64,000 nt of DNA from Liolophura sinensis. Lineage: Eukaryota; Mollusca; Polyplacophora; Chitonida; Chitonidae. The first letter of the stretch is position 1, and every line of letters starts with the position of its first letter. This document shows, in pieces, positions 1-12,300 of the stretch. The position numbers and the translations under genes are program-made. The notes under the pieces are model-generated. The model saw only the letters and a list, made by a program, of their open reading frames with translations. It did not search any database and had not been told where the DNA came from. The stretch lies in the NCBI RefSeq assembly GCF_032854445.1, contig NC_088302.1, positions 47,532,645 through 47,596,644 on the forward strand, written 5' to 3'.

Positions 1-270
1 GAAGACACTGGTTAATAGAAGAATACCCTAAGCTGAGCACGTCGTTGACGAGACAAAGCTGAGCGATACCGGGCACAAGTCATTTGCCAACAGGAACTGT
101 GTCACGCAAGCAGAGACGATTTCTTCTTTTCAAAGTAAAACAGTTTTTCACATCAATCTATCTTATCAATAGTTTGATTTAGAGTATTATGTTATAGTAC
201 ACAAGTTGTTGATAAGTATATAAGTATGAGCATGGCGGTGTATATGAAGGTATATGGTATGAGAAACGAC

Positions 271-430
271 GTAGGGGGCGTATAATTTGCCGCTGTTTAA
301 GCATTTACATGAACAGTTAGAATAAAACCTAACTGAGGTATTGTCAATTGACAAAAGACCGGTTTCGCCAGCTATCACACTGTCATCGCTGCCCGGGTTT
401 TTATCTCTATGCTGTACGTCTTAAACATAT
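271..430 (+). repeat. Dispersed repeat family C, copy 1
   Basis: Begins GTAGGGGGCGTATAATTTGC, contains ACATGAACAGTTAGAATAAA and CTAACTGAGGTA, and ends near GCTATCACACTGTCATCGCT and CTATGCTGTACGT. It matches copies at 40891-41060 and 60251-60430. It lacks about 20 bp (ACCGGTTACATGAGACCAT) that is present in copy 2. No terminal inverted repeat and no tRNA-like head were seen. Confidence 0.7.
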
Positions 431-1014
431 TTTACTTGTTCTGATTTGTGAAATATTGAATTTGGCGGTAAACGCGACAAAAACAAACAAAAACTCACAC
501 AAAAAAGACAAGTGTACAGAATATAATGTATCATATTTAGTAAGGGATTAATAATGTATCGGGTGTCAGAGTGCATTGTTTGCTGCATGTAGGTTCAGAC
601 TGTCGAAAAACTGCCCGTGGTGTTTTAAATATGTATTCATACATCGGTCAATCAATAAATGTGTCACGTACACCAGCCAATAAACGATCCCTCGATCACG
701 CAATACTTTTACAGTAAACATGATTCACACAATACCCTAAAGTGCTTCTTGTGAGATGAGTTATTTGCCAAACATTTTGGGAGTTCGAATCCAACAGCCT
801 CTGTCTGGTTCCGTTGTGGTTTTACATTGTGTTGATGGTCTAGAAGCTGGCGCAGTGTTAAGAGGTGGTCTGGGTCATTTCCTCTCAAATGGTCCTGGTC
901 GATGTCACTATCAGATCAGTGAAACATTCTTGATTACGTCACAAATGTTAAAGCGGTATGCGTTGTCATTGATTGTGAATTAAGCATTTAATTAAGAGTT
1001 AAATCGTGTGTGTT

Positions 1015-1028
1015 TTGTGACGTCACAA
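1015..1028. promoter_or_regulatory. Palindromic CRE-like site
   Basis: TTGTGACGTCACAA is a perfect 14-bp palindrome containing the full CREB/ATF core TGACGTCA, 2.1 kb upstream of nAChR gene 1. Function is inferred from the motif only. Confidence 0.3.
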
Positions 1029-1895
1029 GTTTAATATTTAAAGACAAATTAGTGAGTAAAGAATATCCCATCACACTCTTTTAAGTTTTTTAAATTGTAT
1101 AATGAATATAATACTCTTAATATGAGTAAATATGGACGTTTCAAGATCCTTAAAATTTCCATGCTTACAGGACACACGATTTGGAAAATGATTACCTTAA
1201 CGCACCTGTCTTACATCTTCTCGCATCACTGAAAACTGCTGACTGCTTCTTTTTTTACATAAATGTCCCGATTTAAATTTACATACTTTCTTAGTTCTTT
1301 GAATGTTCGTGTTGAACGTTCGTTTGGAAATTGGTCTGCCTATTATCGGCTTGAAATGTTCATTATGACTAACGATTCTATCTGTGTATTTGATAAAATT
1401 AAAATGAGGGAGAGTTAATGGCTTGGTGCTACAGGGTCTAAATTTTATTTGTGTAAATTTCATTATCGTGAAACCATTAAGGTAGTCGGCGCTTTTTCAA
1501 GTACCTTATTGATCCAGACGCGAGATATCTTGAATTTAGATCAGTAGATCACCAAGCTTGATCAACAAGTTATATGTAAGGAGATTCCGTTTAATTCAAG
1601 TCCATCAAACGCCGCCTATTCTCGCGCTCCGCATATGGAAAAGATCTTCTCTGTGACTGTAGGTGATACCGAGGCAGTCGTCGGCTTTATATCTGTGACA
1701 AGGATAGTCTCGCACTATTGACAATTTTGAGCCCAGATGTGGTCGCTACACAATGTAAATAGCAAGTCTTACAGTGTGTTGACAGCAGAGGCGCATTATT
1801 TGAATATTAGCCATTGGTGAATACAGATATGTAAATAGTTACATACTTAATTGACTGGTGTTGTCCAAATCCATACAAAATAAGTTGTGGCCTTG

Positions 1896-1905
1896 GTCAC
1901 GTGAC
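1896..1905. promoter_or_regulatory. GTCACGTGAC E-box (CLEAR-like)
   Basis: A perfect palindromic E-box matching the extended MiT/TFE (TFEB, MITF) or USF consensus, 1.2 kb upstream of nAChR gene 1. Binding is not shown. Confidence 0.3.
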
Positions 1906-2222
1906 TGGATTAGACAACAGCTGTTGCGCAGTGCTTGCTACCCTTATTTGATGTCTATGAAAACTTTGACGTGTTGATCTCATGAGCTCTGGCTCGAATA
2001 AATCAATAAATTCATTCACAGTTCGGGTAATAATTGATGCAAATTCATCGATGCGGGGTCTGGAGACAAGTCAGACAAGTATCGAGTTGGTTGTCCAGGA
2101 GAAATCAGCCCGGGTCCGTGACCAGCTCTGTGACGTACGGGCAGGGGAATCCTCTGATCAGGCAGTATAACGGCTTTATGGATTAGTGCCCACCTCAAGT
2201 TGGGGCTTACTGGAATCTGTAG

Positions 2223-2333
2223 TGACAGGGTACATGAGCTGTAGTGTTAACCCAGCCTTACACTGTGACATTCTTGGGGATCCTGACCCCTTGTTGTACC
2301 CCCAACAGTGTGAAGCCGGGTTATGCCCTGTCA
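2223..2333. mobile_element. Small foldback (MITE-like) element
   Basis: A 111-bp imperfect palindrome. The outer arms TGACAGGG and CCCTGTCA are perfect complements. Inner arms TAACCCAGCCTTACACTGT and ACAGTGTGAAGCCGGGTTA pair with few mismatches, and the centre is GGGGATCCTGACCCC. There is no coding capacity. No obvious target-site duplication was verified. Confidence 0.5.
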
Positions 2334-3117
2334 TAAATCAACCGACACAAGACTCGGGTTAATACCGACGATAGCTGCAGAGAATCACTACAACTGATGA
2401 TAATAATGTCGCGGGCAATGAACTAACCGATTTCTGGCTTAATAATTCTCTGTCCACATCTCCCGCTCAGTGTCTTCGTGGAAGTGCCACATTGGCGACT
2501 ACAGTCTGTGGGGGGAGATAGCGTCCCTTGGCTTTAACAAGAATCACAAAAGTTACGTGATGGTTGTAGAAATGGCATCAAAACGAATGCCTCCAGTTGT
2601 AAGCCTGAGAGATACCCGCGCCTTGTAGCAACGTCACTCACAAATACTGGAGCTGTCAATACTTGATCACTGATCCCAGCTGGCGTGCGAGTGAGCGAGA
2701 CGAAAACAAAGTGAGTTTCGGCTCAAGATTGGGTGCCATCGGGAAAGGGGAGATACTCTGTGAGGGATTTTATTTTACGCTAGGACAACCGACAAATTCC
2801 CTCAACTTGAGCGTCAATCAGCCGTGACTGAGTCGTTGATAAAACGGCCGGTTTGAAACCAGGAATGGGCCCATGGAGATATGACTTGTCTCGAATTCCG
2901 TCGACGAACTGTGAAGAGTGAAAGGCGGTGAATTGTATACAGAGCGGCTCGCCCGCAGAGAGCCGTCCGGTTCCGTCCCTTGGCGTTCACGCCCGCGCTG
3001 CTAAGGTAGAGCCTGGATTAGGCATGCGTGTAATTGCGTGTCGTGTGTCAGGGAAACACAGTAGACGTGTAGGTAAGGGCGAGAGGCACTGAGCGGCCTC
3101 TTTATGTCACCTTCGCC

Positions 3118-3312
3118 ATGAGACACGTCATCTTTTCCGCTGTTCTCTTCCTGTCCCTGTTTCGGGCCTGCCTTTTCCTCTATAACGATATGCCTGCCAA
3201 GAGACTTCACCGACATCTTTTCAAGAATTATAACAAGCTGATACGACCCACGGGCCATAAGGGCACCCTGACAGTTCAGCTCGCCATGAGGCTTGCCCAA
3301 ATACTAGACATA
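3118..3312 (+). CDS. nAChR gene 1, coding exon 1 (signal peptide and N-terminal helix)
   Basis: The exon encodes residues 1-65: a hydrophobic signal peptide, then the N-terminal helix and first strand with the family motif NYNKLIRP and the segment ending AQILDI. The start is ATG 3118 in a good context (gccATGa, G at -3). An in-frame TAG at 3070-3072 with no ATG in between supports this start. The donor is ATA|gtaagt after 3312, phase 0. Vertebrate genes usually split the signal peptide and this segment over two exons; here they are one. A possible donor-like GTAG|GTAAGG just upstream (about 3072) would matter only if a 5' UTR exon exists. Confidence 0.88.
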
Positions 3313-6300
3313 GTAAGTATTCCTGCTGAACCGGTTATATCTATTCTAATTAATAACTGTCATTCCTGGTTGAACTACGTTTTATTGTGTTATCCTATAT
3401 GCCAACAAATTCTTGGTGTTCTCTGTATGTTATTCAAAAGGAAGTATTATATCTGGTTATGAGAATGGCAAGCTGTTTTCTACAGTCGATTATTTTCCCT
3501 GTCATTCTAACAGTCCGTAGATAGCTCAGACAGTAAATTAACATGTGGTATATCAGGTGTATTTATCGTTTGTACCCTAATGTTATCAGTAGCAGCATCG
3601 TCTTCAGTTGTACTAATCGTACGTTTGAATCTGTGTATCTCCAGCTATATAGGTTATCTACACCAGTTAATTTCATGACATCACATTTTCTCTGTCATTT
3701 ATTCAATTCGCAGCGACTCAGAGAAAAGTTTATGTTTCGTTTAAGTAGCATTATCTTATATTAGATACAAAGAACGTTATTGATGTTTAAAATGAACAGT
3801 AAGTAAGGGCCTTAGATGGTGTCATTAATTGTCCAAGTACCGGATACACCTTTCTGTGGACCAGGTGAGATTTTCATTCTTTCCCTCAGTAGGTTAACCT
3901 CCAGTTTGATAAAAGCGGAAGTGACAGATAGCCTTCAGTTTGATGAATGTGGAAGTGAGAGTTAACCTCCATTTTGATGAATGTGGAAGTAAGAGGTAAC
4001 CTCCAGTTTGATGAATGTGAAAGTGAGAAGTAGCATCCAGTTTGATGAATGTGGAAGTGAGAGGTAGCCTCCAGTTTGATGAATGTGGAAGTGAGAGGTA
4101 ATCTCCATTTTGATGAATGTGGAAGTGAGAGGTAGCCTCCAGTTTGATGAATGTGGAAGTGAGAGGTAACCGCCAGTGTGATGAATATGGAAGTGAGAGG
4201 TAGCCTCCAGTTTGATGAATGTGAAAGTGAGAGGTAACCGCCAGTGTGATGAATGTGAAAGTGGGAGGTAATCTCCATTTTGATGAATGTGGGAAGTGAG
4301 AGGTAACCTCCAGTTTGATGAATGTGAAAGTGAGAAGTAGCATCCAGTTTGATGAATGTGGAAGTGAGAGGTAACCGCCAGTGTGATGAATGTGAAAGTG
4401 GGAGGTAGCCTCCAGTTTGATGAATGTGAAAGTGAGAGGTAGCCTTCAGTTTGATGAATGTGGAAGTGAGAGGTAACCGCCAGTGTGATGAATGTGAAAG
4501 TGGGAGGTAATCTCCATTTTGATGAATGTGGAAGTGAGAGGTAACCGCCAATGTGATGAATGTGGAAGTGAGAGGTAACCTCCATTTTGATGAATGTGGA
4601 AGTGAGAGGTAGCCTCCAGTTTGATGAATGTGGAAGTGAGAGGTAGCCTCCAGTTTGATGAATGTGGAAGTGAGAGGTAACCGCCAGTGTGATGAATGTG
4701 GAAGTGAGAGGTAACCGCCAGTGTGATGAATGTGGAAGTGAGAGGTAGCCTTCAGCTTGATGAATGTGGAAGTGGGAGGTAAACTCCTTTTTGATGAATG
4801 TGGAAGTGAGAGGTAGCAGAAGCAAAGTGCACTGGAATATGCCATGAATTACTATACAGGCGAAACATTCTGACAATCCACTCTTACCGATGTAAACACA
4901 GCAAACAACTCGAAACAAACCCGTATTTGAAAATGAAAATGTTGGTATCTCCAATCTTCCCCTTCTAATATCCACCTGGCATCAACACTGTATTAAGTTC
5001 AAAATCATCCCATGAACTTTTGGCATTAGCCTGACATTAGAAACCAGCGCTAAGTGCTTCATGTTTCCCCACCAACAGGTAAATGAGAATAACTGTACAA
5101 AACTATATGTCTCTATCCTTAAAAGAAAAGACCTCTAAAAATCGAAGTAGGCATCATTAAATAGACCACTTAAAACTATACATAAATATACTTTCATTTA
5201 TTTTTTAAGATATTTGTGAAAAGAGTTAAATGGTAATGGACCATGCTATCAGAGTTTATGAACTCTGACGTCATAGGAAGTTTTACCAACTCTAATCACA
5301 ACTCTGAATGGTGGAATAACTCTTTTTACACCTGGGTAAAAAATTACCGAGATAATCTTCTTAAAAATTCCTTTCTTCTGGTGAAGATCAAGAAAAAAGG
5401 TGATGTGACGTAAGAGTTCCTAGACACCGACAGTATGGCTCATACAACCCACTATAGTATTCAAATATTTGAATGCCTTTCAGTGTTCTTCTCTTCAGTC
5501 TTCAAAAATCTGAAGAAAAAAAAGAAATGGAAGTATTTTTACGCATTGTATTAGTTGTATGATGAACGATTCTTCATATTTTAGCTTTCTTTTACTTTAA
5601 TACATGCATATCAAACGTAAAAATTCTCTGGCTGGTTTCCTCTACCTGGATTCCTCCCGCCATAAAGCTGGCCGCCGTCGTATAAGTGAAATAAAATACC
5701 AATCATATAAATAAACAAGTTCAAAATTCTCAAACTTTGCATACTATTCCGGCACAATCCATTCAACTGGAACTGCTCATATCCCTGATTACTGTTATTA
5801 AACAGCGTTTCAGTCTTTATTATAATCTATCAATATTAACAACAAAAAAAGGGTTAACACCCGTAAATATTAGTTCAGATTCCTTCTTATGGAATTGACG
5901 TTTATATTCCGTCACCAAAACGGAATTGTTCCAGATGATCTACTAATCCTTAATACGTAACATTTCACTACATGAACAAAACGTATCCACCTGGTCCCTC
6001 ATGAACAGATTTAATGGAAGAATTTTGTTAGTCACATAACCACATGGATGTGCATAGATTCTGGTATAAATGGTCAGTTATTAGAAAATCATGTAAACCA
6101 TTAATTCCATTTAAATTACGATTACATTTCAAGTGAGATTATTAACGAACGACCATTTCTATGATCTTTGGTATATACTTCAGAGTTCAGACTAAGGTAG
6201 CGTTCAATCTACGTCAGTCTTAAATATGTGAATTCAAACCAATGCTCAATCCTTAGATCAATGATCAGAAAAATACCGTGTGTTTTATCACACGGACCTT

Positions 6301-9300
6301 TGGACAAAGACGGTAGGATTGTGTGAAGTAGCTAGAATGCACACCTTTTGTACATGTGCACAATCGTGCACTTAACCATTTGTAGCTGGGCTTTTGCGGC
6401 TTTAGAGTAAACAATGTCTCAGTTTTTTTACGTCTGTCCCATAAGTTGACCTCAGTTATGTATAACCGTTATGTCTTGCTAGCAGCTGATCATACACAAT
6501 GTAACAAGTACGAGGAGCTTACGTGTAATAATCATGACGTCGTATATTGTATTGCATATACCGCCGTGAGGTTCGCACGTATAGAGGAAATATTTAATGT
6601 TATACATTTATATACAAACAGGCAGCTTCCCTCAGACTTGTTTTTAACCCTTGTTTTATTAATAAAGTACCTATTAAAGAGTGAGTGAGTGTTTGGGGTT
6701 TAACGTCGTACTTAACAATTTTTTCAGTCATATGAAGACGAAGGAATCCTTAGATCTGTAAAAGAAACTGCGCTCTTGCTATCACACTATAGCTGATAAC
6801 CAGATTTCCGCTCGCCGGTTATAGGCGTGCATAATGAGTAATCAATAACACAAAACAGAATGTATGAATAAAATCGCGATTGTCTCTTTACATATCCTTC
6901 TCATAAAAAGAACTATAGTTGTGGCCGGTCAAGCACATCAATGCTGTGAGAGGCTAGAGGATGGGGAAGAAATATGCAACCCTGAATCACCCCTGATTAA
7001 TTCAATTACTCATTTAATTATCTTATCTAACGAAATTAATGAGAAGTGTTGATAACTCTAAAGACCAATACTTTAGCCTTGTCCACTATCGTTCTGCTTG
7101 AGGTATTATCAATCATTTTACCGCTATTAGGAAAATCTATTATTGGTGCATATCAGTTATTGATAATTTTTATTATTTCAGTGTTAATGTAAATGTTTTG
7201 ATGAATTTTGAATGGAATGAATGATTATGGCTTTACGGATGACGGATGTTTTTTCAGCCATATCGTGCATGGCGAAATTTTGAATTGAAATCAGGTTTAT
7301 ATTATGCTGTAAATAATGATACCCTAGATCTATAGCTATGTGACAAAATGGCGTGTATTTGAAAATTATCACGCCTTGCTATATTAAGCCGAAAGTGAGT
7401 GCTAACGAAATTTCCCCTTTAATCATTCAGGAGGTGCAGAGATTTTGATTTTAGCGGCAGGTGTTTAGTCCTAGGTTGTTCTCAGAGACGTTCAAACCAG
7501 TTCAAACTACTTAGTCTCCACTTGATCTCATTTGTTGGCTGACTACAATAGTAAGATTAGGAACTGACTCAGGTCTAAAATGCCGCTTTTCGGACTTCTC
7601 AGACTTTCCTCCATATAACCATACAGACTGTCAAAAGTAAATACAATCACATACCAGGCTTTAGCCTCTGCGTGGAATACACGATTTGACATGACAATTT
7701 TTCCACATAACCACGCATTCAAACCATTGTCAGATTGTGGCATGTAGTTTGATATTCAAACACAAACTCGTGCATGCATTTGAACATAATTTGTTCGGTT
7801 AATGAGGAGATTATATTGACTCATACTCGATATATTTAACGGCAAATTAGATTAACACTCTTACTAAAGTTAGATAAAATGGAAATCTTTTGCATCTTGA
7901 AACAGGGACGTGCGTTAAATAAATTCATTAAAGTCAGAAAAATATATGTTGTCTGGAAAACCCATATTGAATTTTTGTTACAGGGAAGGCATGATATTGC
8001 CTTCGTCATTTTAAAATTGCTTTGTGGTTTATGCATGTACATTATTACTGAACATACCTTTCTACCTAACTGTACACATATGTGACATGAATATGGTATG
8101 AGGAAATGTCCTTGGCGTCTAGTATATGCGTTAAACAGCTTAAAAAGATATTGAGAAAATCAAAGCCACTGAATGTGACTACTGTTCAGGCATTTCTACA
8201 AAATCCATCACATTTCATTGCACAGTAAATGTTATGTAACACATGGATCGTTTTTCTTCTGCAATCAGCTGTATGTATACACGCTCCCCGGGAATGGGCA
8301 GTAGTTTATGTTGTACCTCAGAGATATTCTAAACAAAATTTTAAGGACCATATTTGTGTGATAAATTAGTGTTGCTGGTAGTGGATGACTATCGGATGTT
8401 GTGAACCTTTGTACACAAATCTGATAATGTATGCTCTGTAGGGAGATTTCTGAGTCCCAGGAAACAATGACAGTTTGCTCTCCCGTCGGGAAAGACGAAC
8501 AGTCCACGCAATGTTTTAGTTCTGGTGCTTGCATCCTGCCAACCACAAGCTTTTGGTGGACAATTGCTGTAAATACGCCTTAGTGGTTGAAAAACACCCA
8601 GCGGGCTTATCGCAATTGGCATTATATTCCAGCTAAAGTTAGTGGGTCTGAAAGAAAATTACGCGGCGATTCAGGGGGTCCAATTTGGAGTTTCCGGTCA
8701 CCAGAGGGCGTTGTGGGTTAGGTTATTGTACGAAAGTACGGCGTGAAATACTTCAGTTGGTTTTCATTGAAAGGGAATCGTTGACTAACTACAGTGCTTG
8801 TTTCAATTCATTGGGTATCGCTACTGGAACTCTAGACTTTATTATGTACAGGATGTGCTGAGATATTTACTAATTAGAGTGTTCACGCCATGTCTCTAGT
8901 GCCTCACTACTTCAAACCGGTTAGACTAACTTAGATAAAACATCGAAAAATCCTGAACCTTGGTATTCTTGTCACGGTCATAGTGCTGAATGATCTTTAC
9001 CGACTTCAAAAGGGTGAATGTTAACGCTATGAGTTATAGTTCTTTTCTGCTGATAGCAATCTTTTAAATTTGCTCCTGGGAATTACCATTCTATACAACT
9101 CATAATTAGTCAGATAGATTACAATTTATGCCGAAATTCTGTAGATGGTTGTCTGTTTGGCGAACCTGGTATGAAACTGAAAAAGACTGTGGAAGACAGT
9201 GCTCAGTACTTTGTATGGAATCTGGTGACTGAATGGTTAAATTTTGTATAATGGCAGAGATATATATTTTATATTTCCAGTTTAACGTGTTTGACGTGCA

Positions 9301-12300
9301 TACATTTACCACCATGTGTTTCATTCCAGATGAAATGTTGATTTAGTTCCAAAAAACACGCCTTAGCTTTGTTTCCCCTTCCGAGATAACTTAAGATTTT
9401 ATTATTTGTTGAGAGACAAGTACATGCATTGGCGTTCAAGAAATACGCTATCATCATTTCTTGGAATTGTGAAAATTCGTCTCATCCAATTCATATAGTT
9501 CAATTTCATTCAATCGATTACATTTAATCTGTACTGATTGTTCCTTATTCCAGCAGAAAAAAGTATATGTTTCTTTCTAATATGCACTCCTTCATACTTT
9601 CGTCAATGCCAGTTTCTTAAATTCATTTGTGGACATTACACATGTCTGCTATTTGGTGAGGCGGGAAAACGTTTTGGCCACATAACACTATTACCAGTGA
9701 ACATTCTGGGACTAACCATATTAATGCCTGGGAAGCATTCCTTTTGCTAGACGTTCTTTTGGCCGCTGATATAGAGCTAGCGTATGGGCTGAGTTTTGGC
9801 AGTTGATTGACTGGATTACCCGTTCGTTTAGCGGCCATAAGGTTAGGACTCGCGGGTCGGCCATAATGAATGGGTGTCGATGTTGTGCAATACGACTAGT
9901 GTATTAGTCTGTCGGAAACCCGTACGTAGGTAGCGTGCCAAGAAAGCTAAGAGCAGAAATTATGGCCTGATTTGATGCGGTTCCGGCAAGGCAAACTACA
10001 TCAAGCTATTTAGACCGGCAACAGAGTCCGTTATACGTGCGCTAAGTTTATCGATGCTGCTAATCAATTGGATTGTGCCCAGAAAGGCAAGGGAGGAGAA
10101 GTCCGTTACCCCTCTGACCACCCCCTCCACATACATGCCCACCACCTCCCCATCGACCATTTGGCCCCCAGTATTTAGATCAATATGACAAAGCTTCAAA
10201 TAGCTCACCAACACCCGTATGATAGAGCACACACTTCTACCGAATAGTCCCAGAAAGAACATCAGAGATAAGAACGTAACTATTAAACGATTCATTGAAC
10301 AGAAAATTGTTTCGTCTGATGTCTCATATCATCATAATTGTTGGGCGGGATTAGTTCTTACAGCCTTGACTAACATCATGGTGCCCCAGCTCCTTTACAG
10401 TGTTTCCTGTATTTGAGCACAAAAATGCAATCTTTCTCAAAATTATTAGCAACCTTGACAACGGAAGCCCGCACGTGCGGTTCTGAAAGGAATGACACAT
10501 GTTGGGAAAAGTTCAGCTGTGTTCACATTCTTCTGATAGGTGAGCAATGATGTATGACTTCAGTGATGGAAACAGTCCACTGTAATTAAGTGCTTCGTCA
10601 CTTGGCAACGGGAACATTGGCGACATCAAAGACTCCTCAGTGACTCTACCTGACTCAGATGTTGGGTAACTACAGTTTTCAAATGAAATAACACAAAGTT
10701 ACAAATGGCTTGCAAATATCACTGGTACCTAAACCGAAACATTGCCAGATTTCTTAAGCGTATGAGAATAAGTACCTGGAACTCTAACTAAGTGAACGGG
10801 TGGATAAATGTGTAGCTTGAATAAAAATAAATGTGTTAAAGTGTGGGGATATCTATTCGAAATGATGAAATATTTTTATAGATTTCATATCATATGAAGG
10901 CATATATTTCTCCTGATGTTTGTTGGAAATTATTTATACACAGTTACACACCTCTGCATAAACTTCCCAGGACGAACGGTAGAAAAGGTAACTCGCAGGT
11001 CATGATCAGTTACGTGTTCTGACTAATATTTATATAGCTTAGCCTTTCTTGGCGCCTTACATCATGCCATTGTTTAGGCCAGGCTCCTCGTGTTTTCTCC
11101 ATGTTTATATACACAGGTGTTAGCCAAACATTTATGTGGTTATAGATTTCTTTCCGACTTTGATTTTATCGACCAATGAATGACGACAGCTGCCACCTGG
11201 CGAGGTAAACATAAAAACCCCGAAACAAACCGAAATGCAAACCAAAGTGGACCACATAATCCGCATAATATTTTGGTGCCTACGTTTTCATTTTCTCTTC
11301 CACGCTCGTTTCGATCTTTGGAGGCAGCCTTTCCCACATCGCAATTGCGTAGCCCAAGCTTGGCTTGAAGTCCGCAAACATTATTAAGCTGTCTTCTTTG
11401 ACACAACGTCAAGAGTTTCAGCGTCTAATCCTCTTTGCTGCCAGAAAATGGCTTGATTACACGAGTTTCAACCAAACAGACGGAAGCGACGACCGCTGGC
11501 CTGTAGCAGCCGTCTAGCATTAGAACGATTTGTCCTTGTACGTCACTCTACCCACAGAGTTTTGACAATAAGACAACGTTCGACACAGAGTTTGCTAGTC
11601 GCGAGGTCAAGGTCACTACATGAACTTATCTCACTGTTCTCACAAAAGACATTTGCGTCTGACAGACGTCAATATCTTGATTGTGAAACACAAGGGCCGC
11701 AATATAAGGCTCATAATTGATCAAGATAAACTGGGCTCAGTGACAGTATTATCAAACTTTACTTGTCACGCCGAAAAGCTGAAAGAGTAATGTTGGGGAC
11801 CCCAGACCGATGGTACTAAGTCAGTGTCACTATGATATCTACATATCTTACTTTTCCAGTCATCTGTAAAGCTGTACACTTATGTTGCTGTATACATGCA
11901 TAATACAGCAATACTCCGCGAAAACAGCAACTTAGTACACAGTCTACAGTTTTGGACCGAATTGTTACAGATAAGCCAATTCTGCTATCGTCACACCTAC
12001 GAAACGTATAGTGTAAAGTGGGCGCTGAGTCCAAAACAAAATGCGCATGTTTAAATGTAGAGATTTTATAATGAGCTCAACATCTTGCTGAACTATTTGT
12101 AAATTTATACCGTTGCATGTAAAATATACATCCGACGAGGCTTGGTTCCATTATTTGCATATGAGTTCGAAGCTGAAATCGAATAACTTTGCGAGCTCAA
12201 AGTTTCAAGAAAAAACAAAATACTCCAAAGTCTGAAGCAACTTGGACTGCTGCTCACGACAAGCTGATATGGATGCAATCAATATTTGTTTCTTTTTAGC

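Larger units (their letters stand above)
1..3117. other. Upstream region of nAChR gene 1
   Basis: No gene was recognised. It holds a dispersed repeat copy (about 271-430), a palindromic CRE (1015-1028), a GTCACGTGAC motif (1896-1905) and a foldback element (2223-2333). The last 250 bp (about 2870-3010) is CpG-richer, with a short inverted repeat CGGCTC/GAGCCG around 2945-2963. This is the likely promoter and 5' UTR area. No convincing TATA box was seen. Confidence 0.5.

Noticed and set aside
3886-4975. Minus-strand open frames of 319 and 337 aa
   Set aside because: They lie over a 34-bp tandem repeat whose unit simply lacks stops. Neighbouring frames are open in the same way, and there is no non-repetitive domain.
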